From: Phoronis australis
Lineage: Eukaryota; Phoronida; Phoronidae
DNA: 62,000 nucleotides
NCBI GenBank assembly: GCA_002633005.1
Contig: NMRA01000358.1
Span: 6,688 to 68,687, forward strand
Reading direction: 5' to 3'
Shown here: one piece after another, positions 27,401 to 39,400 of the stretch
Layout: the number at the start of each line of letters is the position of its first letter
Position numbering within the stretch: the first letter of the stretch is position 1
Position numbers and translations under genes: made by a program
Notes under the pieces: model-generated
Seen by the model: only the letters and a program-made list of their open reading frames with translations
Databases searched by the model: none
Told to the model about the DNA's origin: nothing

Positions 27401-30400
27401 CCGAGCATTCCACGTACATTGTTAAACATCTGTTCACATGCATGTTGTTGTACCGAGCATTCCACGTACATTGTTAAACATCTGTTCACATGCATGGTGT
27501 TGTACCGAGCATTCCACGTACATTGTGGTATAATGTAAGCCTGAACACGTAACCGGAGAAAGCTCTACAGGCAGCGCAAGAATGTTATGTACATCCTCTA
27601 TTTTTTGTCATTTTAAGCAGTTTTTATATCTGACAGCTGTTCATTAGGCGAAAATTATAAAATAGCCCAACCACCAATTGCAAAACACATGGTGTGTCTG
27701 TCCTTTTGAATGCGTGGACATTTTTGACCTTTATGATGCAAACTAAGCCTGTTGTGATTGAAGTACTCGACGAGTTATCTTGGTTAACGTTGTTGAAAAT
27801 GTGCAGTATATTCCTACCTCTAACATGCTTGTGGACCAGGTCAGTTTAAGATCATGGTTAATAAGTTCTAGCAGGTCTGTTGAGTGAGTCTTGTTCCTCA
27901 AAACATAATAAATTAAATTAAGATTGTGCTTTCTATTATATTCTTGGCAAAGGGGCTTTAGCCTAGAAAACTATCCCACTACTTGTAATGAGTTAACACG
28001 TGGTGTTACACAATATGTATATGTACGCAGACTAGATTTACAGCAGTGTATAGCTGTGATCTATTTAGAATGTGTGACTATAGCTAACCTATGTTGCTTT
28101 CCAGCTGAACCTATGATGAAAGGTGGTTTTCTTCAAGTGTCCAGTGAAACACGAGGAGTGTTCCAGATCAACGTCACGAATCAATCTAAAGTTTCTGGTG
28201 TTAAGGTTAGGATTATGGGATCCTCTTGTTGTTATTAATCAAATTATTAATCTTTGGCGCCTGTAAACTTAATGTGTAACTTATTTTGAGTTGCACATAA
28301 CTACAAACAGAAGGGCAGAAACAGTGAGTTTGACAACATCAACGGAGTAGTCATTGTGTTGCCCACTCTAATTTTGTTGATAACATCACCACTGACTTTG
28401 TTGAAGGAGTGAACATTTTCTCTGTTTTTAGTGACTAACGTAGTGCTGCAGTACTTATCGAGTGGTGAATGCAAGGTGCAATTTAAAAGCATTCATTCTT
28501 GGTCGAACTGATTTTTTTAATCTGTTAAAATATGCCAGTTGTAAACATTCGTTTTTGCCAACTTGCTGCCTATTAAACAAGGTTTCTGATTGGTTACCTT
28601 GTGCAAGGGTTGACCTATTTCTCTATAAAGTGAATGCAGTTATCTCCCAACTGCTGTTGCACAGAGAGCGTGCTTTGTAATGCTTAAAGGCAAAGGCAAC
28701 CCTTTTTCATGTCATTTTCAGCAAAAACAAGGTTTGTTGATTATCCTAGACATATTTTTCACTTAATTACAGCTTTTTGTAATTTAATTATTAAGTGCCC
28801 TGCCTTTACTCTGGAAGTGACGTTTTGGTAGGCAAGAATTTTGCGCCAATTTCTTTTCATTTGGTCTGTCTGTGAGAGCTGAAGAGATTGGTCTACCTTA
28901 GATGTGATATGTTCGGTCGTTGTTTGTTTTTATTTATGAGTCAGTCAACATGTCACAGTGTTGCTGCGTCCCGGGATGTACTCATTATCGTCTCACGTGT
29001 GCTTTGGGAATACCCGGCTTTGCATCGCTTTCCGAAGGATGACACACTTCGCCGTCAGTACTTGGCCCGTTCGGGTAACGCACCATTATCCGTCCATGCA
29101 CCGTTCGAAGCAGTGGAGGGTTACGGAGTGTGTGACAACCATTTTCAGTCGTCAGATTACGAGAGGGATATGTACGCTGAATTGATGAAGGTCCCTGCGA
29201 AACAACGCCTGAAGAAGGGTGCCATTACCGTCGCTGTTGATTCCCGGCAGTACTCCGTCGCCACCCCCGACAAATGCGTTTTTAAAGCGAGAAGCCTCTC
29301 GAGCTATGGCCACTACCATGACTGGAGGCACTCTACTGTCGCCTGTGACTCCGAACGTACAGAGCGTGCAATTCTGGGAACTAGCAGCGATTCGCCCTGT
29401 GCTGTTGTCTCTAGCCCACAGTCTGTAAGCAGCCCTGCAGCGATGCTGAGTAGTGAGAGTGAATGGAGGCCCAGTTCGACACCCAGAGAAGAGGAGAGTT
29501 GGTCGTCCAGTGAACTGATCGATGAGCCAAACTTTGATAAGTTTATTGTGGACCTGTCTGAGGTGTGGTAGCTACTTCTAGAAGGTGCCATGTGTGTGAC
29601 GAGAGTCGCACGGCGGGATGTAAGCAGTTTGGGTGCTCAGTGGAAGTGTGTCGCGGGACACTCAGGCAAGTGGGACAGTTGTGCCTGTGCGTACTCGCGC
29701 CTCATTATACTCGGGCTCAAACATATACCCACCCACTGAATGTTCGTGAAAAGATTCCTCGTCACCACTGCTATGAACAATGTCTCCGTTACTCATGTCA
29801 CTACTTTCACTGTGATATGGGTCACCGACTCCAGATTAACACAAACTGAAGAATCCCTAAATCCAACATAATTGACTTCTCTAACAACCTAGCTTGTCGT
29901 AAAATACTCGTCGAGGGGAAGTGGTGATGACAATTTAAAAAACAGCACGAAAACAAAAGTAGTACAGATCGTCACAGTAAATTCAAGGCAGAACTAAAGT
30001 CGGGCACGAAATTCTTGCCTCCCAAAACGTCACTTCCGGAGTAGAGGGGGAGTAATTTAATTAAATTACGAAAAGCTGTAATTTAGTGAAAAATATGTCT
30101 GGGATAATCAATAAACCTTGTTTTTGTTCAAAATGACATGAAAAAAGGTTGCCTTTGCTTTTAATATATAAATTTTCCATGGTAACCATATTGTTTTGAA
30201 AAAGGCATCACTCTGCTTGTACATATTAAACGATTTCAATTGAAACTATTGCTGGCTCTAAATGTTTCAAGTGTTGGGACGCAAGTATAAAAATAATTCA
30301 GAACAAAGCTCCGCAAATGAGCATAGGAAAAAAGGCGCTGGTGGTAGTGTGTGATTCAATACTGCTAATGTGAGTTAATTGTCTGAGAATAGGTGAGCAT

Positions 30401-33400
30401 GCAACCTGTTTCTTCAGACTAACCCCACCGCCATGATGACAAAAACTGTGTATGATGCAAAACACAATCATATCTACTGGATCGATGGCTTGAATGTGAA
30501 GCGGACTGACGCAAACTATACTACGAAGGTCATCTCAGAAGGTATATGTTATTTTGATGCAATCTCCAGTTTGTTTGAAGGGGTCAATCACATATTGACT
30601 GTATGCTGCATGGTAGGAGTAGTAGACTTGAAACTCTCTAGGTGGAGTTGAGAACAGACTTTATTCTTCTGTATGAGGCAGGCCATTGGTGGGATTAGGC
30701 TACCATGTGACATTTTCTTCTGTATGAGGCAGGCCATTGGTGGGATTAGGCTACCATGTGACATTTTCTTCTGTATTAAGCTTGTCATTAGTGGGATTAG
30801 ATTACCATCTGTGACATTTTCATGTGTGATCGCGAAGTTCCCCACTTCACTGCTCACATACGTCTCACGGTATTTTGTCCACACATCAAATTGTGAAATT
30901 TTCCTCTACCAACTTAAACCTCTCATTTGGTTGTTACAGCACGCATCACGAATTTTTGTCTGACTGGTCGTAAATTGGTCGGCAAATTAGCCGACCGGCA
31001 GCCGGCCGCAGTGCCGACTCATAAGGCGACTCCCCAGCCGACCTTTCAGCCGACCGGCCATCAGCCGACCAGCTGGTCGGCTGCTATTTTAAGGCTAGAG
31101 TAGCAGTTGCGTAATAGGTTGTCAGGCTGATACCACTCTGCGTGTTTATGCATACTAGTCTTAGCACAGGGTCTAATAAATTAACCTAGTTTTACTGTCT
31201 CTGTCACATGAGTTCACATCGGTTGTGTAACACATTAATTCCAAGGTTGAAGGCAAGCAGTAATATTATTGAATAATGGACAGTGCAACAAGTTTTGGAT
31301 AAAAAACGTGACTCGTGACGTTAACAAACTGCATTAGATTGGCTACTTCCCGGTCAATACAACGCTTTAGTAATTTTGTAAACACCGCTATTTTTGACAG
31401 TCTTCGCCCACAATTGTTTTTTGTTTTTGTTACGCCGAACTGCATCTTTTTGCATTTTTAATATTCTCCACGGGTCTCCTATCACATGCCCATGATGATG
31501 GGATAGTGAATGAGTTGTTGCACCGAAGAGCTCTTACTCCGGAGATTTTGTTTTCACAGTATTAACCCTTGCAGTACAGGCGCGAACTACATCCAGTATG
31601 CCCTAAACCCACGGACTTCGATGGCTCTAACTTCAAAATCATATGGTTACGATTTCCACAAACTTAGGGACATCAAACACGGAATAACCACTGTTGAGGC
31701 TACAACCAATTCTAGCTTTGCGCATTCCGTTTTTAGTGCGTTGGTGACGTTAAAATCTACGCTAGTTACATGTATCAGTTCTTCATTCCCTTTGTTCCAA
31801 AAATAAATATTTTCTGTCAACAACATTTTGACAAATTATGCAAAATAAAACAATTTTGAATGGGAAGATGTGAATACGTGGTGAAGAGGTATTTGTCTCT
31901 AGACGGCATATGTGCGTGAATCTTTGATAAAGCGATTGCGATGTCGAAAAAATGATAGAAAATAAACCAAGGTGCAGAATAATTCTGTGCTCAGCTGTAA
32001 GACGACCTACAACAATCTTTTGAAACAGCGCTCAATCTTAAAAAAATTCCAGCATGAGAGCGCTTCGTCAGAAATGCGAAGCACATACAGCGTTGTAAGA
32101 CAGAGACGTTGGCCTTTCCGTATGTCCACAAAAGTGCTTTGAGCAGTGTGTACAAATCTGTTCATTTCACTTTTCTACAATGACGAATACGGCCAACGCG
32201 TTGTTTTAAAAAAGTCCAGTTTTGAGGGCATTTTCAAAAATTAATATGTTTGGTTGATGCATTCAAAGAGTCCACGTCGTAGGCTACATCAAATGTACAC
32301 GTGGGCAGAAAACGTATCTGCGTACAGAAAGAGTTGCGTTTTCAAAACTTTCAGAGACGTGTGTTGTCAGGACCCTACATTAATAAACTGAGGCCAAGTA
32401 CAAAGCACGTCTTTAAAGTTTAGATAAACAAAGTTTACGGCATACTGATTGCAGGGTCAGTGACTCGGAGCACGTTCTTAGGCATACATATATTGTAATA
32501 TGGGTTGAATTATATGTTATAACTATGAATAGCACGTACATGTACATTAAAGGCTAATGCCACCCGATTTAATTAGTCTTTTTTACCGTCTTAATCGGTC
32601 TGGGGCCACATCGGCTCGTACACGGTCGACCTTATCTTGCCGAGAGGTGTCGCGTTAGCCTGTGAGGAAGGTGAGAAAGTCCGCAGCGACGTCAGTGGTT
32701 CGTATGCTGAGTGAATTCCGCCATGGTGTGGTGTGTCGTTCCTGCCTGTTCGAACTATGAAGGGGCGAGGAAAGCGGGTACATCGTTTTTCCGATTTCAT
32801 CGAGAGCCCGAAATGCTTCGGAAGTGGCTCGCGGCAGTGAAAAATGACAAGTACGGAGTTCATACCAAGTACGAGGCGGTGAAACATCTCCGTGTCTGTG
32901 GCCGACATTTCGTGGACAGTGATTTCACTGACGAATTCCGGGTTGCCAAACAGCTCATACCAGGGCAGAAAAAACAACCGAGGCTGAAGTCAGATGCTGT
33001 GCCTAGTGTGTTTGCGTTCTTCAGGTAGGAAGCAAAGAAACGTGGATCAGTTGTTTCCATTATGGTGTTGTTAGCGCACTGATACCATAAGACGGTTTTC
33101 GGAACTATCCATGTGCTCCATTGTTTGTGCACTTTCACGGCGCCTCTCTAATACTTCTTGATCAGTGTACTCTAGCTGGTTCGAACTGATATCCTGAGAA
33201 AACTAACGATCTACCTGGGAAGTCTTCGTCAGATGAGTACTCCTCCAAGTCGGGATTGCGAGTTGCCATGTTGACGTTTATTACTCAGTAAGCGTTCCAT
33301 TTCAAAATGAATTATTCTCACCCTAACCAATACTTATATATAAAACTGAAAGAAAGCGCTGTTGTGGGTAAAAACTGACCGAATAAAATCTTCCTTGAGT

Positions 33401-36400
33401 AATCTAAATTATTTACCAGCGTTGCAAAAATTGCTTTTCTACAATTATCCTGCTGCTAAAATTGTGGTGTGATCTTTTGCGTCGACTTTCGGCGCAATGA
33501 AATATTGCGTCACCTATTAGCCAGTTTCTTTTTCCCAGATTCTTCAATCAAACGTTCTCCCTCGAGGTTGCGTAAACTTCACAACAAATGATCAGAATTG
33601 GTTTCACTTCAATATATGTTTTTGGAATTTGATATCAGTAAACCGAATTTTAGAACAGATTTTTCTGCGATGTTGTCATCATCTAATGGGAGATGTCGAA
33701 AAAATTCTGGAAGTGGCGCTTGTCACGAATGTACTTCTTTCAAAACGACGACATACATTTCTTTGTTACCTATTCAGAGAATTACGCAAGAAAATGATGT
33801 CGGATGTTTTTCGCTTAAACGGCAGTAACGGGCAAGGTGAATGTCCAATGAGTTTCAGATTTTGCACGCACACCCGCCGGTCTTTAGCTCATGTTGATGC
33901 AAGCTTCACGACGAGGTGACGAGCGTAACTATCCGGGCTGTCTGCAATTTCGAGGTCTGTCGGAGCTCAATACACAGTGTCACCTTGCTGTATTTTCACA
34001 ATAGTCTTCATACAGCTAGCTGGCTAGATAGGAAGGCTCTAGCTTCGAAACAATTTTTTACTCCGAAAGTGACAACAAATTCAGAATGATGATGAATCAT
34101 GGATGACACTATAACTGATCACATGCTTTCGATTTCATGCGCCCATGATCTTAATCTCTGCGCTATGTTAAAACCATGATTGTTTATGTTGTTCTTAAAA
34201 TAAACTTTTGTTCTACTGCTATACCAACATATTAAGAAATTATACAAAAATAAACAATAATGATAATTTTCTGTGGTAAAGCGCATTATACAGCGTGATG
34301 AAGTGATGATCAAGAGATGAACACGAATGCGTACTGCTTGTTGAGCATTCCGCGGCGTGAAAACACTTGAGGTCGTAAAACAGCCAGCGTTGTATTCTGA
34401 TTTTTGTGCAATTTTACTGTAAAATTTTAAATTTCTTGCTTGTTTTTATGCATAATGCACTGTATAAAAAGTCTCATACTAAGAGACGGAAATTATGCTT
34501 CCACGATATCACTTAACGTTTGATTTTACCAGGCCGTCAGTAATTCAACATAAAGTTCACGTTGGTGTAATGTCACGCACTTCGTAGTTGTAGGTTGATT
34601 TGATTTACCACCTTTCATTAGTTGAACTAAAGTTGATAAACCGATGTCAAACTGGAGTTGCCACTGGTGAACGAACAGCGAACAGTTAAATCTTTGTTTG
34701 GCCAAAGTTCACCCGCTAAGTCATAAAATGGTAATTGCCGACCAAGGACACGCTTAATCCGAATTGGTCGTCTACGCTAGGAGACCACTTAGCCGACCCA
34801 AATGCCGACCACAGAGACGACTCAGCAAACGCCTGGCCAGACCGGAGCGCAACCGGAACGCAGGCGTGACAGAAATCAGTCAGGGTCGCCTCACGCCTAC
34901 TCTCCGGGTAGTCCTCACGCTTACCTCCGGTTTAGTTCACGCTTTCCTCAGGCTTTCCTCACGCCTTCGGTACCTGTGGTAACCATGGTAGGGCACCGGG
35001 CTAATCAATAAAAATATGTCATGTAACGTCTTGATTGCCTGTCGTTTCGGACAAGTTGCAAAGACATTATAGTATATTATAGAGTATCTTTGCAAGCAGT
35101 CATCTATCACACTTGGGTTCCAACTAACTCTGTAATTCCACGTGTTGTTCATACAAATGTCTTCCTTCAGCTCGTCTTGTGTTACACTTACATGTACATG
35201 TTCAATTTACGACTTAAGAGCCAGTCCCATCAACGACATACATCTACAGTAACCCCGGTTAGTAAATACGAATGTACGCGACCCTGTGTCCAGAGTCATC
35301 TTTACATGGCTGTGGACTCCTTGAAACTAGTCACAGCTGGATATAGTTAATTTGCCCTAAAAATAGCCTACGCATCTTGTGAAGTATTGTGTCACTGTAA
35401 ATTTTTGCACCGCACTGGCGTACAGAAAATTTCAATAGGCTGCCATTCTGACATACCTGTACCCATCCCTTACTGCAAGCAAATGTTTTGACTAAAAAGT
35501 CCTCAATCCGTAGTGCAGTTTGATTATTTGTAGCCCCCTCCCCGTAGTACATGCGTTTCGACTGAGTTCACAGTATCCCTGGGGTACTTCTTCATTAAAA
35601 TAATAATAGCAGTGATCTGTTTGACTTGTCAAATGCATGGGCACGATCAGTTTTCTCCGCATGAAGCTGGAACTTGGAATCAATGTGGTCAGAATTGACA
35701 TGCTATGGTCCTTCATATCGTGAAGGCAATTGAATATTTCTGCCATGTACACGCGTGTTAAGATTCTTTAATAGTTTATATAAAAAACAAATAATTATAT
35801 ATAAGTGAAAAGTAGAGTCCACAGGTCTGTTTCCTGACGTGACTTTTAATCTTAAAAGATTTGAGAAGGAAATTTTGGTCTTTTGCTGAACGTGACGATT
35901 TCAAAGAAAATAAACCTCACATGAGCAAAAGTCTATGGGAATACACACATCACTGCTAGTTACTGATATAATTTTAATAAATTACTTTTTCATCTGTTAT
36001 GCAGGTAAAGGCATGCCTGGCTCGCCCTTCATTTATTCACAACTATCTAAAGGTAAGCACCGGGTACAGTCACGCTTAGGCTCACGCCAGCTGTCACGGT
36101 TGATTCACGTCTCACTCTGCGGTCTGTCTCCGGTTACGGTCACAGGTGACTAGACTGGAGAGACACTGGAGAGAGTCTAATAATTCAGTGACTGTACTGT
36201 AGATCTCAAAAAAGAAATCTTTGGTCGTCAAAGTTGACACATTAAGTGGTCTCTATTGATATCTTTAAAAGGATTTTTGATCATTCGACATTTCCTATTT
36301 TTAAATGGAGTGTAGCCCTGACTTGAATTTGTGAATAACTTCCTGAATATTCACCATTTAATTGTTTTGATAATTATCTCCCTGAATATTCATCACTTAA

Positions 36401-39400
36401 TTATAGTCAGGGACAATAACTACTCATGTTCCTTGTTAGTTTTTACCAGACAGGCGACTTTAAAATATAGATACTTGGAGAAATGTGGTTCTGATTTGGT
36501 GAATGTGGACATGTACGAGCATAGACTTTTTAATTTTGGACTTGCTTGCAAAGGTTAGCTAATTTTGATTCACTTGAGCTCACGACAAGAATATCACTGT
36601 TTTGATACTTGCAGGGCCCATGTACAGCGACCTTGCTCTTGACCCCAACTCCAGGATCCTTTACGTAGTGGAGTCAACGAAGGGAATGGTGTTAGCTTAT
36701 AGCCTTCACTCTGAGCAATGGAAGACCGTCTTGGCCGAGCCAAAAATCAACAAACCCCTGTCGATTGCACTGCATCCTCCATCAGGGTAGAGTATTCATG
36801 TTTTCCTTTTTATCTGTAGCACTCCTTAGAACCTGCTCGTAGCTCCATCTGAAGGCAGGGCACAGAATCGGGGTATTCCTCATTTAGGTAGCATGGGAAT
36901 GGACTTTGATCAATAAAATTATTATGCTAAAATTTCCTACTTACTTGTTTTTTCTTCAGAAAAAAATGAATTGTTTGTTCTTTGCATATTGAATAATTAC
37001 CAAGTTAAGTACATGCCCTGGCTGAGGCCTTTGGACAGGTCCCCAACTAAAATTGCCATCATTCGCAGCTCACAGCTGTCCACAGGACAATGATGATATC
37101 ATATTCACGTTTCGAATATTATTGTCTTCACAGGACAATATATATATATCATTCACAGCCTCACTTTTTGAAGATTGTTCTCTTTGTAGGGCAATGTACA
37201 TTGGTCTCTCTGGCAGCATTGTCAAGGCGACAATGGATGGTGAAATCAACTCCACAGTGGTACATAATGTCCAGGCTCCAGTTGCCATCGCGGTGGACAT
37301 TGCATCAAAGCCTCCCAGAAATCGTAGGGACTCCCCTATTGCTACTGCTCCAGGTAAGTGAAGGTTGAGGCAACGCATAAGACGGATTACTTGCACTTTA
37401 CTTTGATGCTATATAGAGTCTGTCCTGCTGAAACACATATCTTGGCGTCTTTCATTTTCAAAAAATTGTTTGTTGAAGCTACATAGTGCTATCAATCCGC
37501 AGTTCAAAATGCAACAGGTCCCTCTGTGTGTTTGTAATATTTACCTACAATCATATGCTGATTGTCAGTTGTGGTACGTTGCTACAGTATTAATCACCAG
37601 TTTACATCAAAATGGCTCACCATTTGTCGTGCTATTGGTATATAAAGTTCTACTGTCAGTTTGGTGTCATAAATCGCCATTCAGTTGTCTGACTGGGCTC
37701 TGAAGTGTCTTAGTGGCCCTACTTTTCAAAAACTAGGTCAGATGTAGGATGTGCTCTTCTACCTTCGTAAGGGAGGAGAGTTGAATTCAAAGGCAAAATT
37801 AAGAAATGTTGTCACAATTTTGACAAACTGCTGAGACCTTCACCTGTCATGTGTTTGTTGAGATAGCCAGGATTGAAATGGATTCTTTTCAAAGAGAATA
37901 AGGATAATTATTGAGAGGTGGTTTTGTGCATTTAAACTTCCTTGAATTTTAATGTTGTCTAGAATTATAGCTAATATGTGATTCAAGAGAGTGATAAAAT
38001 TATTTATTTTCCATTCTATGAACTTACCATCAGTGTCTAAAATGGAATTGACTAAAAATGCATGAAAAAAGAGTGACATTCACCCTTAAGCTTTGGTTGG
38101 TAATAATTTGCAAGTAGTTAAGCCAGTCGGTAAGTTTCATTAATTTTAATTCCTGATTTGATCCTCGCACTCAGCTTCCCATTAACTCAGAATACTGAAC
38201 GCATGTTACTTGGAGATCTGTAAAAATATCAATGATTATGTATTGAAGCAATGGAATAGCTTGTACTTAGTAGATCTACTGCAGCTGTGTAAATATGTAC
38301 GGTGGTACCCAAGTAGACCTTCTCCTCTGCAAGCCTGTACATTGACACCTAAGCTTGGTTGGAGACACATCTGAACTTTTTACTTGTCAGCTTAATACAG
38401 ACTTGCTCTCTAAACGTCAATCTCCTATCTTCAGACATGCAGCTAGCACAACACTGAGAGACATAACAGACAAACAAAAGTTAAAACACTGGCTGTATTT
38501 TGAAACCACACCTTTCATTATGCAGGCAATGAGTGAAATGAACATATACGAAGCAAAATGAACAGTCAAATAAACGGTGACAGCAGTTAAAGGGGCACAT
38601 AAGCAGAGAGATATTAGATCAATTTCTCATTAAACCTATACAGTGATACCTAAATATACCTACTCTATACTCCAGTGCGTTGATACCTATTACACTGTTT
38701 TCAGATGCGATTTACTTCGCTGACCGGAGTCAGGTACAGATGATGGCTTTAGAGGGAGTCAACCCACAGAGATCGATCATTAGAGAACTTGACCGTAATG
38801 AAAAAGCAACAGCTCTGACTGTTGTGGGGAACAAGATCTACGTGACAGTGCCGACTAGGAGGGGAGTGCTGGTTATTGATAAGAGGAGTCACTACTCATG
38901 GGAGATTTTGGGACAGGTCCTGTCAGGTCTTTCTCATGTGTCCTACGTGCCTCCACTATCGAATGGTGAGTGGCTGCTTCATTATTTGATCTGCTTTTGT
39001 ATATATTACGGTGGCCAGGCGGTGTTTTCCTACAATCACCTTAATTTACATACCGGTGCATATTACTGTCATTTCTGTCCAGCGTCCGACATGAGGTACA
39101 GTGTCTACAAAAACTTGGAGGATCTTCAAAACGGTTGTCAGATGTGTTCTACAGAGCTGACAGCAGAATGAGAATGACTATGAAATTGACATGATTACTG
39201 GTGCCCCCTAGTGGCAATTTTAATATTTGAATCTCTATCTTCAGAGTTCTTTGACCGAATCATGAAATGTAGGTTTCTATTAGCGTTATATAGAAGACTA
39301 TTAAAGTGACCCACTATGGCCAGTTTCAGAACGTCATATCCCAGATACGTATGATCAGATTCATTTATGGAATGTTTTGGAACTCTGCTGTTACGAATGG

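Larger units (their letters stand above)
26717..28104. other. Intron with MITE and minisatellite
   Basis: It holds the inverted-repeat element 26879-27032 and the 52-bp repeat 27261-27527. Nothing else was identified. Confidence 0.6.
28206..30417. other. Propeller-4-specific intron with transposon
   Basis: This intron has no equivalent in propellers 2 and 3. Most of it is the Kolobok-like element 28688-30160. The remainder shows no exon. Confidence 0.6.
30542..36614. other. Large intron with THAP exon, GCCGACC clusters and micro-exon
   Basis: A 6-kb intron. It carries a 52-bp tandem repeat (30667-30800), a GC-rich GCCGACC cluster (30974-31085), a THAP exon (32723-33024), a second GCCGACC cluster (34735-34860), TCACGC-rich sequence (34880-34975 and 36060-36150) and a phase-compatible micro-exon (36005-36052). 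The rest shows nothing I can name. Confidence 0.5.
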
